NCBI RefSeq assembly: GCF_947507565.1
Contig: NC_089194.1
Location: 434,001-498,000, forward strand
Source: Oscarella lobularis
Lineage: Eukaryota > Porifera > Homoscleromorpha > Homosclerophorida > Oscarellidae
Direction: 5' to 3'
Length of the DNA stretch: 64,000 bases
Below the pieces are notes generated by a model. It was given only the letters and a program-made list of their open reading frames with translations, was not told the origin of the DNA and made no database searches. Below, piece after piece: positions 22,036-34,300 of the stretch. Numbering within the stretch: position 1 is the first letter of the stretch; each line of letters starts with the position of its first letter. The translations under genes were made by a program, and so were the position numbers.

Positions 22036-25000
22036 TCAGCTCCACGGCTCACCAACGAGCTCCACTTTTTCTCCGCCATACACCTTACCTTTAACCATTC
22101 TCTTCGCTGGACAACATTTGTACTCCTCGTCAGACGCCTGAATGCCTTCCAATCTGGCCAAACAGTCCGTAGCTAAAGGCCGATTAGAACAAATGGGATC
22201 GACCATTCTTAGGCCAAGACGCCTTATGCTAGGATGGTTAACACTTGTTCCCTGCGTCATTCTCTTTCTTGGTGCTGGTTTCTCTCCCGTCATCAATTCG
22301 ATGAACGTCACGCCGAGGCTATAGACGTCGGCCATTTTCGTGTTGTGCTCACCAAGTTTGAGCCTTTCCGGAGCAATATAATCAGGACTCATTAGCCCGG
22401 CTGAAAGACTGGAGACTTCGGAAAAACGAGCTGCTCCCAAATCGCAGATTTTCGCTTGCATGAGAGATGTGACAACGACGTTCGTTGATCGAATGTCTCC
22501 GTGAAGAATGCCGAGTCCGTGAAGATAGCAGATTCCAGATGAACAGCCGACTGCTACGTCGACTTGTTCTCTCAGAGATAGACGTCCGCCCGCTACGGCA
22601 ATGATATCAGAGAGAGAGGCTTCGAGAAGCTCTGATACTAATCTCAGTGGAATGCCATCTTGAGTGATGACGCCTAGCAAAGAGACGATGTTCGGATGAT
22701 GAACTTGGCTGCAGATTGAGATTTCTTGCTCCAGACGACGAAGATATTCATCAACGCGAAGAAAGTCGAAGAATGTCTTGACGGCGACATTGCACCCGCG
22801 CCAACGACCCACACGAACGTCTCGAGTAAGGAATAAGTCAAATCATAGAATATCCTACTTATTAGATTATCCTACTTATTTACCTCCGTGCGATCCACCA
22901 CCGAGTTTGACGTCACTTATGATAACGTCGGGGGAGGAAAATTGATGCACGCTTTCGTATTGGCTCAAATTTCTTTGCGCTTCTTGAGCAACTAGTCGTG
23001 CTTCATCGCGTTCCTGCTCCAGTTGAGCGGAACGTTCAGACATCCTTCCTAAGAAGAGATCATTGTCGTACAGTACTACAGTACACATCTATCTCTCACT
23101 AATATCCGTTTCTGCTCGAGCAATTCGCTCACGGAGGTACTGACTCGCCTTTTCAACTTCAGTCATTTTTTCTTTGTGCTCTGAAAGTATAGTGTCCTTC
23201 TCTTTTTGCAGGTCACGGACGAACTAATGCAATGCCAAAATAGAATCCCTTTATTATTAACATTATTACCACCAACCAACCTGTTGAGACGAATGAAGAT
23301 TTCTCTCTGTAGCTCGAGAAAAAGCTTTCTCCTCTTCCACGAGACGTTGCAGCTCTTGTACAAGCTAAAGAAATACACAAAGTAATTAACTGTATACCTA
23401 GCACAGCTATTTACATGTTGGGACGAGCGGAGATCTTCGGTAAGACTTTCCTTCTCCGTACAAGCAGTGATACTCTTTTTTTCAGACTTATCAAGGCGAC
23501 GTTGCAGCTCTTGTACTAGCTAAAGAAATATGCAAAATAATTCACTCTCTTTAGTACAGCTATATACCTCTGCAAGACTTTCCTTCTCCGAATTGGCAAT
23601 ATTTCTCTCTTTTTCCGCCCTATCATGGCGACTTTGCAACTAACCAACACGCTAACAAATTGAAAACATTGGTTCAGATTAAATATCTCTCTACTGACCT
23701 TTGAAGACACGATGAGAGTCTGCTCTCCCAAGACAAAAGCGCTTATAGTGGGTGAAGATCGAAAAGACTTTGAATCTGCTCTCAAAGTCGTTTCTTCTGC
23801 CTAGAAAACGACAATTCTTATTTGACTTTGAATAAGAAGCATTTTTGAAGTTATGTCATAACTGTGTGACAACTAGAATGGCATTTGTTTCGTTAGGTCA
23901 CATTACTGACCTAATTATCTGCTAACAACTAATTTAATAAAATATCTCCGCATGCTGTTTCAAGACAATCAATTGGTTTGTGCATTTGCTCCGTTCTTGA
24001 CGTGCACAGTGATATAAAGTCTTTCTTCTATATAGGGTATAACATTGTCTATAATATATCCCACACTTTGACACTTTCAAAGACATCGAATCAATTTAAT
24101 CTATTCCTCATTATCGTTTGCATACGAGCGGAAGGTAATAATTTTAATGTTTAATTCTATGAGGACGCATGCCTAGATTTACTTCAGGTTTTGGAATTGC
24201 TTCCTCTCTTTTATCCGCAGTAATTTCTTTATCTGTAGAAGAAGTCGCCTACAAAAAATTCGTATCAATACGTCACAAAATCTCATCTATGATTTCCTCT
24301 CGCTCGCTGAAAATATTCACGAGTTTTTCTTTCAGCGAAACGCGATTTTTCGAATGAGCGATTTCAATGGCTCCTCTATTTCTCTACATCACTTAAAGAT
24401 TAGAAGCTAAACTGTCTTTCGTAGTATCTCACTTTGTCCTGTGCATAAATATTGCATCCCTTTAGAATTAGAAAATTCATCACTCTTCCATTTCCATAGC
24501 CAATAGCTACCAAAAACGGCGTTCTTCCTTCCTATATTGCAATGAAGTTTGTGAGAAAAAAAATTGCTAATAAATCAATACGAAATTGACAGCTTCAATA
24601 TCTGCCCCAACTGAAAGCAAATATTCTGAAATTTCAACGTAATCCCATCGACATGCCCAATGAAGGGAAGTGTTGCCCTAAAAATCATTGCATTGAAATA
24701 TTGTCTGGTTCTTTTGGGCAAAAGCCACATCCACAGCCGTTTTATTTTGATTTCCTGCCCAGAATACTTCGCTTTGTTTGACACAGTCTAACATCCGGGA
24801 AGTAATCACTATAGCAAAAAATGCTATTCTACTCTATTCATCGAAACTGGCTCTCATATTTGTGGATATGGCCAATATTACGTTAAATTGAATACCCGAT
24901 TAGATTTATGATTGACATCCAATCCCAATTCAATGAGTCGTTTGGCAATCCCCAAATGACCCCACACACTCGCATATGCCAAAGCTTCACCATACTACAA

Positions 25001-26014
25001 GCTTCTCATTAGTAATAACCCTAATGATAGTTACACTTACGCTGCCCTCTGCACGAATATTGCATCCATTTTCAATTAAAACTTCCATCAATTCTCTATT
25101 TCCATTCGCAGCGGATGAGAGAAAGGGCGTCATATCAAACTATTAATTAATCATTTGGTCATGATCAGTGATTGCCAATAAAGCAGTACCCATGCACTAG
25201 CTTCCATGTCTGCTCCAGCAGAAATCAAATATCTTGCCATTCCAGCGTCACGTACCAAATGAAGGCAGGTTTCTCCATTCTAAATAGGGCGTGAGAGAAT
25301 CGAAGTTTTGACTTTCTGATTTGGAACTACTCTAGCCTCGGTCCCAGACCCTCCCTCGCGTACCGGATGCTCCGTTCCTACGAGAGAGGGTCTGGTACGG
25401 TTCCGCCCCTTCCACGCCCATTCATCCAAGCATTATGACGTGGGGGAACAATAGGGTTAGCGAAGAGCAATACACTCCTGTACTCGCCCGAGACGAGTTA
25501 GTAGGCTAAAATCGCATAATTCAGCCGTTCACGCCATCGTTTGCGAGCCGTATGCTGCTTCTCCTGAGATAGGAATACTTCGATGATAGCCGATTGATGG
25601 TCGTAAAACGATGGGAACGCCTCAGGAGAAACAGCATATGCAAACGATGGCGTGAACGGCTGGAGTATGCGATTTTAGCCTACCTCGTCTTGGGCGAGTA
25701 CCGGAGTGTATTGCTCTTCGCTAACCCCCACGTCATTATGCGTGGGCGAATGGGCGTGAATGGGGCGGAACCGTACCAGACCTCTCTCGAAGGAACGGTG
25801 CATCCGGGAAGGGAGGGAGGGTCTGGGATTCATCGTACCTCTCTTTTCGCTGTCTGCCACTTTTTCGGATAAAGTCGAATACATGAAGAAACGGTTTCTG
25901 TATCTCCATTTTCGACAGCCGAAAGAAAGGCTAGGAGAAGCCACACATAATTGTTATTTTTAGACAAGACTACCAGGAAAAGGAGTTATAACAACCGTCA
26001 AAGCTATTGCCCAT
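22036..26014 (-). CDS. Ankyrin-coiled coil-protein kinase (TKL-like)
   Basis: A minus-strand gene of about 15 exons. The proposed start is 26014: MGNSFDGCYNSFS, an N-myristoylation-type MGNS with a nearby Cys, which would place it at membranes. The phase of the exon 1-2 join is not perfect, so the start is tentative. Ankyrin exons run from 25930 to about 24270 (SAVENGDTETVSS, NGETCLHLVRDAGMARYLIS, MEVLIENGCNIRAEGS, GNTSLHWACRWDYVEISEYL). Coiled-coil exons lie at about 22884-23815 (LVQELQRRLDKSEKK and similar). The kinase begins at a glycine loop, LGGGSHGDVRVGRWRGCNVAVK, split by an intron at 22820/22884. It has VAVK, ILHGDIRSTN (HGD instead of HRD), KICDLG (DLG instead of DFG) and APE, and ends at 22036. 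The main catalytic Lys and Asp are kept, so it may still be active. A foldback element sits in intron 2. A broken paralogue lies at 40303-41570. Confidence 0.75.
25338..25836. mobile_element. Foldback element 2 (CCCAGACC family), in an intron
   Basis: The left arm (25338 to about 25580) is the reverse complement of the right arm (about 25595-25836): CCCAGACCCTCCCTCGCG at the left tip, its complement at the right. Arms are about 230 bases, separated by a short loop. It lies between ankyrin exons 2 and 3 of the kinase gene. The paralogous intron at about 40478-40556 lacks it, which gives a natural empty site. No coding capacity. Confidence 0.8.
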
Positions 26015-26464
26015 TGTGAGAGAATCACAGACGAGAGAAGGAAGGAGGACTTCGCGAATCGCGTTATATCGCGAGATGGGATCGGGTTAATATTTATGAT
26101 CCATACGTCATCCAAAGCGTGCGCTACCGTACGGACTTAACGTCCGGAGCGAATCCGAGAGTCATGTGTACATCGAGATGATCCGTCCGTTTCTCAACGT
26201 CCAAACTTTTGGATTCCCATCGGCGAGGGTCGGCGCGGCCTCGACGCGGCGGAGGGGGCGTTTTCCTAGACGCGAATTCACGCAGGCGTGCGCGAATGCC
26301 TACGCAAATTGTACGTGTTTAGAAATGACGTCTACTGATCACATGACTATAAGTGACAAATCAGAGACTGCAGTCCAGTTTGGCGAAGCCGGCTGCTGAT
26401 TGGCCGATGCCATAGCAACCTACGCCAAACCACGCCTTGTCCACGCCCCACCAACGAGCAGTCT

Positions 26465-27050
26465 CCAAGCCTGTAGCCTCGGAGTCCCAGACCTTCTCTC
26501 GCGTGCTTTAGGGTGGGCGTGCCGGGCGCGAGAGAAGGTCTGGGCACTCTTCTCATGTAGGCCTGTTCCTTTGATCTTAATTGACCAATCAGAGAACGAG
26601 CACCCGATGCGGGTGCCCTATCAGCGGCGAGTCCAAAAACGAATTACGGCTATCCGGGTTTCATACCGTCCCGTAGTCTAGCGATCGATGGAAATGTATC
26701 GGACTTTTAGTCGCTACCGCGATCGATCTTCGATCGATATCGATCGGGACACCGATCGATAGAGATTGATCGAACTACCGATCGATTGAAGATCGATTTC
26801 GATCGATCGGACTAACGATCGATCGAAGATCGAGGGACACCGATCGATGGAGATCGATCGGACTACCGATCGATCGAAGATCGATACGAATCCCCGTAGA
26901 AGTCGAGCTTCGGTGGTGAGAGGCGGGCGCAACGTAATCAAATTTGAGATCAAAGGGACAGGCCTACATGAGAAGCGTGCCCAGACCTTCTCTCGCGCCC
27001 GGCACGCCCACCCTAAAGCACGCGAGAGAAGGTCTGGGACTCCGAGGCTA
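26465..27050. mobile_element. Foldback element 3 (CCCAGACC family) carrying a satellite
   Basis: Arms of about 110 bases: AGCCTCGGAGTCCCAGACC...GAGAGAAGGTCTGGGCAC...GTAGGCCTGT at 26470-26580 and its reverse complement at about 26945-27050. Each arm itself contains a short internal hairpin (CCAGACCTTCTCTCGCG ... CGCGAGAGAAGGTCTGG). The interior has the GATCGAT satellite and no transposase. Confidence 0.75.
26690..26888. repeat. GATCGAT-rich satellite
   Basis: A degenerate array built from ACCGATCGATxGAAGATCGAT-like units of about 45-50 bases, so rich in GATC/CGAT that most of it is self-complementary. It lies entirely within foldback element 3. Confidence 0.8.
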
Positions 27051-28204
27051 CCAAGCCTGTTTATCCAGGCTCACGCAGTAAGAGCCGCCCGGATAACAGG
27101 CTGGATACGAGCCTACTCGAAGTCATGATCAACATTCAAGCTTTTTTAGCCAAAGCACAGCTTCCATGTTTAGCCAATCACGTGACTGTTTCTTTACATG
27201 TTATCGTTGATCTACTTTCAAACGGAATGCGCCGATGACATCGCTTCTCAATTAAGAGTCGCATATGGGAAACAAATATTGAGTCTCAGAAAGAAACATA
27301 CTCTTTTATCTTGCTTGTCCGATGTCAGAATCCATGGGTTTTTGAATCCATGGGGTTTTTTTGACGTACCAATATTAATGTGTGGGGAGAAAACGGGGCG
27401 CTGTGTCCAAATGGGGTCCCCGATTGAGTATTTACTGCCACGTCGCCGGATACGACCTAAAAATCAAATACTCTAAATAAAGCGCGATATCTTTAATTGC
27501 AAGAGCGTCCGCGTCTCTCGAGACGACAAAATGAAAAATGGGAGATTTAGCCGAAACGAAACGACTGACAATCGCCACAAAAAATTGCGACTAGGACTTT
27601 TCAAGCTTCGACACCGACGAAGCCATTGCACGCGACGCGAATCGAACACACACATGAGAAGAGGGGCCCACCTTCAGTCGCACCCGCTCGCGAATGCTCA
27701 CCTGTATTTCAGTCATCTTGACGTACGTAAATCTCGGTTAGACGACCATCAGCGCCGTCTAATCTCGTCCAGACTTCGACTGTCCCCATCAAATTGTTAG
27801 AGCACGTTATTCTGCAATGACTCGATCGTGCATTGAAAAAAAACATTACAGACTGAACACCCATAATAGCGCCCAAATTTTAGGAGGACACGTGCCATTC
27901 CTATTATAGAGAGCCAGAGGGGCTGTCGACGTTCAGACGTGATTCGTAAGTTTAGAGTCGCACGCCATAATACCTCGAGGGAAGAAGCCTTTTAATGTCA
28001 GCGTCAATTCCCAGAAAGAGTTCACGTGTTAAAGTCTTGAATTCTCATTCCGACCGAGAAAGACTAATAAGTGATGGACTATGCTTCTCAATAAGTAATT
28101 CAAGACTTAGAGGTCGTTGAATTCAACGTCACTTTATAGGCCTCTCCGACAAAGAAAACGTATGCATGCTTTACTCGACGAGCCAACGCCCTATTCAGGC
28201 CACA
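27051..28204. other. Spacer with no recognised gene
   Basis: On the minus strand a short MTEIQ frame ends at a good GTGAGC donor near 27695, but no partner exon is evident. Inverted 12-base arms AAGTCTTGAATT / AATTCAAGACTT lie at about 28033 and 28097. No other signal. Confidence 0.35.
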
Positions 28205-29277
28205 ATGATCGCCAACTCCAAAGCTCTTGCTTGCGTCGTGTCTGTCGTCGGCCTCTTTTTTGGTTGTATGCCTATGGTAGACGGAAATCCCACGTGCAAC
28301 ATCCCGTAAGACGCTGACAAATTAAAAAATCCCTGAAGAATGTTGTTAGATCAACGGAAAGTACGTCACCTGGCAGCACATCCGCGAGCTTTACAGCATA
28401 TGCCGAGAAAGTGCTGACAGAAGTGGCCTGTCCCTACTGCCGTAGAGCTAACGTCATTCATACTCGCGTATGCGAGTGGATCTCGCAGCTCAGGTACAAG
28501 TAGTTGCTTGTCTATTGGTGCTAGGATAAAAGAAAAATATTGTGGTTGCAGGTCTTGAGCGCATCTGTAGCTCACGGTCTTGAACATTTTCTGATAGAGA
28601 GATCAGAAGAAACGGCGCGATTTGTGCGAATGTTCGACAGATTCTTTGACTGTTTGAATGTGAGATCGCTCAGGGCTGTCAAATCAGATCGGCGTGGCTA
28701 CACTAGTTCTGACGACAGGCGGCGAGAGGTTAGCCATTACTTGTACTTGTAGCAGTCACACTTGCCTTGCTAGTTTTTAGAGAAGGAGTTTCTGGGGTAT
28801 CTCCATGAATGGAAATTGCAAGTTGAATCAATGAATTTAACAAAAAAAGAGAAAGCCCAAAGGCAGCTTAGTAAAGAGACGCTGGAAGGATTGATTATGA
28901 CAGGTAATTCAATCATCTACTGCATATTATAATAAGGAGCATCAATCTATGTACCATTGTAGTACGTTCGTTTGTCGGGCTGCTTAGCTACATTTTTACC
29001 GTCGAAGGATCTGAAAAATGCTTTTTTGCAAGTGGCCATCTCAACCAGGATCCAACAGAGAACTATTTTGGACAGCAGAGAGCGCGCGGAGGACGGCGGA
29101 CAATCCGTCTGTCAAGCAGTTCATGGACAACACTATGTCGCTACGGCAGCAAGGATCAGCAGCTCTTCCGGTCAGAGGCAACTCAAGTCGAAAGCGATTA
29201 TTGTACCCAGATGATATGATTGAAAACGACCCTATTCCCAAGCGAAGGAGAGGTTCACAGAGTAAATCGGATAAATG
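28205..29277 (+). pseudogene. P-element/THAP9-type transposase relic
   Basis: Pieces in order: YVTWQHIRELY (about 28362-28400), SASVAHGLEHFL and FDRFFDCLNVRS (28545-28680), LEKEFLGYLHEWKLQV and LSKETLEGLIMT (28780-28900), SFVGLLSYIFTVEGSEKCFF then DPTENYFGQQRARGG (28970-29093), and NPSVKQF ... QGSAALPVRGN to the stop at 29277. These follow the C-terminal half of P-element/THAP9-type transposases. A one-base frame break near 29093-29100 and a missing THAP end mark it as dead. At 28205 a separate short frame resembles a signal peptide (MIANSKALACVVSVVGLFFG) ending at a GTAAGA donor; whether it belongs here is doubtful. Confidence 0.65.
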
Positions 29278-29319
29278 ACTCGAGCAATATAAATATAGTC
29301 GGCATGCTGCATGCGTTGC

Positions 29320-30273
29320 CTACTTCTCGGTAACTAAGGACTTCCTCAATCTCCTACTCTTAGCAGTCCCCATACCCTTCATTCGCTTATACTGCTCTAA
29401 CCATTTAGCGGCGATGGAATGACCGCGAATTCGGATGAATAGACAGACAATTTCTCTTAGCAGGTCTTCTTGATCGTTCTTGTCAGCGTCTTGCGTCAGG
29501 CTCTGCCAGAATGACTGAACATCAAGCGCTTCAATTACGTGGTCGCGGACGACGTCGATTTTTCCCTCAATCAGCTGTGGGAGGATGTGACGCAGATTCT
29601 GTTCAACCGCTACAAAAAATTCAAACGCTGCATCGGTGACCTCAAAAAGACTGCCCCTGTTGACGCGCCGAAGCCAAGCTTCAGAATCGATGTCGTCTCC
29701 TGACTCGCCATTCTCTTCCGGCTTGTCTTTTTTCAGCTTCTCCAGGAGGGTGCAGAAGACGTGCTTTCCTCACGACATAGACTTGCGGAGAATTTGGTAA
29801 GGAATATAGCCCGACATGTAGCGTAGAGCGTTAGCCTCATCGGCCGACAAACTCTCCGCAGGACCTAACGGTGAGGCCAGGGCACCCCCAACACCGTCGC
29901 TCCCAAAGCGTCTCGCAAATGCTTTGCGGTAAATACTGTCGTTCACCGATTGCTGAAGAAGGGAATCAGCCAGTCGGCCGCCGAGCATGTTGCTGATGCA
30001 TTCCCAATACAGAGGCAATGCCGTCACTGATGCCTCCTGAAATGCCATTGACGCGTTCTCTCGCCGAATTGTCAGCGTGACTCCCTTCTCTCCACGTTTG
30101 ACGCAATCGTCTATTGCGGCGACGATCGAAGTTACGGGAGAATCGAAAATGCGACTATCGAGACGGAAAAGGAGTTCCTTCGCGTGTTCTCTCGCCAAAT
30201 CAAGGCGTGGCGAAGTCATCGAACACACGTCTTCGCCAATGAATGTCTGGAGACCGTCGATAAAGTGCTCCAT
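29320..30273 (-). pseudogene. Multicopy invertebrate family of unknown function, one in-frame stop
   Basis: An intronless frame of 318 codons starting MEHFIDGLQTF at 30273. It is open to the TAG at 29320 except for one TGA at 29770-29772. Both halves are in the same frame: before the stop ALRYMSGYIPYQILRKSMS, after it HVFCTLLEKLKK, then WLRRVNRGSLFEVTDAAFEF and VCLFIRIRGHSIAAKWLEQY. The last two motifs resemble a repetitive family I recall from sponge and cnidarian genomes, possibly transposon-borne; function unknown. The single stop could be an inactivating change, an error, or (less likely) readthrough. It lies tail to tail with the transposase relic. Confidence 0.55.
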
Positions 30274-30830
30274 TTACTGCGAGACACACCTTGTACCACT
30301 AATAGTCACGTGACTGGGCAAGTTTCCAATCCCTCTCTATTTTCTATCTATGATTTCAGGAACGAGTAGGCATATTATACAGGCTACATTATCGAGGATA
30401 AATACTATTAAACGTAACGGGCCCATAGCAATGAGCTTTATCAGTAACGTTCATAGAGAGAACGCAGTAAAGGAGCACGATGGGTTTGTCGTGCTGCGAG
30501 CGCAGCTCGCTGCACGCAACAGCACGCAAACCCAACAGCGAGCTGATAATGGGCCTCGTGATACGATCACCCAAAGGGGCAGAGATTAGGGTGAGGAGAG
30601 GTATAGCTCTGTGTCACGCTTACATAAGAGGCCAAATTGTACATGTAGGCCTTTGTGGAAAATAAAGCATGCCAACTCACGTGGTTAGGCAGTGCGATGC
30701 AAATTATGCAAAAAGGCTTCACAAAAATTAGAGTAATAAGAATGTGCTGGGGGTGTTCGGGGATCCCATGATGGCTCACGAAAGGCGATCATTATCTAGT
30801 CGATTGCTGTAATCGATTGTCGTAATCGAT
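30274..30830. other. Spacer with no recognised gene
   Basis: No exon pattern. Short hairpin-like text near 30480-30545 (GTCGTGCTGCGAGCGCAGCTCGCTGCACG). Nothing else seen. Confidence 0.4.
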
Positions 30831-30841
30831 TTTTGGCAGCT

Positions 30842-30880
30842 ACGGCGCTCCATACGGCGCTCCATACGGCGCTCCATACT
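30842..30880. repeat. Tandem repeat, 13 bases x 3
   Basis: ACGGCGCTCCAT is repeated three times at the edge of a repeat X shard. Confidence 0.8.
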
Positions 30881-31142
30881 AGGCTGTCACGGAACGCTTA
30901 TCGACTTTGGGCGAGACGTTACAATCGATATCCGGGAGGGCAGGAAGAATCATCATTTATCCGGGATGTTAACGGTTCAACAGTTCGCGTCCGAATCCGC
31001 TCCCATCGCGGCAATCCTCGGTGTTCTCAGTGATCGAATGCGTTTTCAGTCGGTTTCACTCGCCGTTTAAACGGCGAAAAATCCCTCTCGAAGGAGTAAA
31101 TGACGTTAGTTTCTTCCCAAACTCCCGGATATCGATTGTTTA
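30881..31142. repeat. Repeat X shard with an internal inversion
   Basis: Bases 30881-30950 match repeat X in the opposite orientation (AGGCTGTCACGGAACGCTTA). From about 30955 the match continues in the original orientation (ATTTATCCGGGATGTTAA) to about 31142. The two ends are therefore partly complementary, as if the piece had been copied as a hairpin. Confidence 0.65.
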
Positions 31143-31353
31143 ATTTCCAAATATTCCACACGAGGGAACGACAGTAAGGCATGATAGTGTGCTGAAAAAC
31201 TTTTGGTTTTAGATGTAATGTGAAACTGGCAACAAAAAAAAGCCTTACGAATCGCGCAGCTCCGAGTCATAAAGCCTCAGGCTGGAAAAACGCTAGCTAC
31301 GCACTACACAAAAGAAAGAAAGAAACCCCAAGTTTACCATGTATGGCAGTCGA

Positions 31354-34300
31354 TCAGACAGGAGGTTCGCCGTCAAAAATTGGACTCTCTAATACCGCCC
31401 ACACTCCGCTTTCAGGCTTTGCCGTCTCGACGATTTCTTCGGCCTCTTCTACCTTCCAGAATAATAACTGGTCGTCATAATCGACACTGCCTGATTCACC
31501 ACCGTAAGCCGTCTCGCCCAATTTTTCTGCTAAGCGCGGAGAGCGCTTCGAAGGTGGAGGCACTCCAGAATAAAAATCAGATGCCGGTAGAGATGACCTC
31601 TTCGCCGCACCAGATGAACCCGTTTTCTTCTTCGGCGGCTCAGGCACGAAGACGGCGTCGGCATCTTCTTCAGAGGAACTGTGACGGCTTCCGGGAAGTT
31701 TCTTCGGAGTGCGTTTTCGCGGCTTCTTTGCTCGATCGTCGACCTTCGACACAAAGGCGTCCCAAAAGGGAGATTCGGACACTGATAAATTACCTTCTTT
31801 GAGGATGTTGCTTTGGTGTTCTCTTCCGAGACGACGACGGAATCGCTTCCTTCCATCGTCGCAACGTGTTTTCTTTTCGTGGAAGAGTCCCTTTTTCCGA
31901 CGGGCAACGACGCGGCAGATAGACCTGGTTCTTCTTCCAAAGAGGGCTGAGATGTCGGAATCGATCGGTCGTGTTTATCTTTGTGCTCCATTTTCTGTGA
32001 AAGAAAGTAAACATTTGTGGCTTTTTTTCGTTAAGCTACTCACCTCCAGTTCTTCTAGAATTTTATCCAGCTCGTCTTTCCACATAGTCTCTGGAGTCTC
32101 CTCGCTTACCATTCTCAATTCGGACATCTAACGATCGAGAAGAACCCCTAATTAACTGGAATAAAGTCACAAGTCTCTCCGCGTATAGGCCGCAGCACAA
32201 AGTGATTTCCCACGGACACTACATTTAGCTCAACTTTGGTGTAGGTTATTGAATGAATCAATGATGATTGCAGTATGTCATTTAGCTTACAAGGGGCGTG
32301 AGTTATAGACCGAGGCAAAACCTCATAATGCACGATAATCATTCTATAGGTCAGTTATTACATTGCCGTGACCATCGACGTTAGAATCATATATGTTATT
32401 GGGTACCATATTATGTACGTCTATGTTTGAATCAGCAAAGTGACTAGCGGAAGTTAGTTATTGCACCGGAACCGTGCGTTTACCGCACTAGCCATATATT
32501 TCCACTAACTGAAATACAGTACCTAATGGCTGTTCGTACCTTTTCACGTCGCTTTGAAAGAAGCTCGGCTGTCTCCTCTGTCATAGACAAGCCGAGAAGA
32601 TAGTCGAAGTTGAGTCCACGCGCGGTCTTCTCGGCTTCAGATGAAGAAGAAAACGTCTCTTTCCACGCTTCGACGGGATCGGAGGCGAAGCCTCGTCGAC
32701 TCAACAAAGCCATTATCTCCCCTCTCTTCATGTTTTCTACAAAGACATTTACCCTGATTGAATATATGTGCTCGTGAATTCTTTCGTACCAACAATGAAT
32801 TTTCCTTTGGACTTCTCCTCGATAAAACGTTCTTGGTTCCTCAGCTTGTCGACTTCAGCCTTTAGCTGCCTTTCGAGCAACTTCTTTCTCATCGCATATC
32901 GCTCAAGACGCAATTCATAAAATTCTTTCAGAATTTCCAGCACGTTTGAATACTTCTTCAAACATCCCTTACTATCGAACAAAACCTAAAAAGTGTACCC
33001 ATAACCTACTTCGATCGCTCCCAATCCCATCGAAAACTTACAAGATTGTTTGTCGCCAGTGACTTCTTCAACTTGAACGTCTCGTGGAACCCCGTCTCCT
33101 CACAGATATTCATGCTAGCCTTGGTCATAGTGACAACAAACCGAAAAGACGTATCCGTATGATGCTCAGTATAATCACTGTAAGAACTGAAGAAATATAC
33201 TAAAACCCTTGTCGATATCGAGCTCACGTTCACCTAATAAGTTGTTCAGTCGTGTTCGAACCGTGCAACATGCACTCCAGCACTTCCTCTTTATATGTCT
33301 CCTCCGTCCACGGTCCGATTGGAAGTTCTGTGATTTCCAAATGCGTGTCGTCGAGACGAGCGATCTTTCCAAAACTCATGAAATCGTTATTCTCATCCTG
33401 ACGAATCGTGCCGGTGAAACCCTTATAGGACGGTGCCATGGCAACCGGCTCGAGGCCGTCGAGCATTCGCTGAATATTCGCGACGATTTCGCGAACGTCG
33501 TAATTGGGAACAAAGCTACTGAAGTTCCTTCCGATTCCCTCTGATCCGTTGACAAGAACCAGAGGAAGAACGGGGTAATACCACTCGGGTTCGATGCCCA
33601 AGTTGTCGTCGCGAAGATAAGTGAGGCTGGGGTTATCGAGAGGAGATATGATAAGACGAGCAAGTGGGCTGAGAGCGGTGAAAATGTACCGCGAACTAGC
33701 CGCATCTTTGCCCCCGCGAAGACGCGTGCCAAACTGACCGATCGGCTCGAGAAGATTGATGTTGTTACTTCCTACGAAGTTCTGAGCGAGACCAATAATC
33801 GCGTCCTCGAGACTCGTCTATAAAGGAAAACAAAGAAACGTAAGAGAACTACGAAATAGAGAAACGACTTATCTATAATGGAGTTTCTACAGTCTCAGAA
33901 TAAATGAAGTATAAGAATAACAACTAGGAAGGGATAGGCGCTTACACTGCCGTCATGATATGCGGTGAGATCGGCCACAGAACAAGCCAACTGAGACACG
34001 TTCAATACGTCTATGTCCTTCTTCTTGAAACAAGTGAAAATGACCTTTCTCTGACAAGGCTTGAGTCCTGTAATAATTAATTAAACGTCGTCATCTACAA
34101 ATAAACTGAAACGTACCGTCAACTAACGAAGGAATGAATCTTTCATTATCAGCGTTTGCGAACTGCGCGAGCTCTTTGTACACAAAATCGCTGAACGTCA
34201 ATTGGTCGACTTCACGTTCGTGACAAAACGACTAAACCAAACTACTGTGCAAAGGCACCACATTTCTTTCCTTCATGCCATCTATACCTCGTTTTCTCCA

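Noticed and set aside
31741-31802. Frameshift in the topoisomerase tail
   Set aside because: A 50-base GT-AG intron (GTAATT ... TCGAAG) joins SSKK to VDDRAKKPRKR in frame, matching the local intron size.
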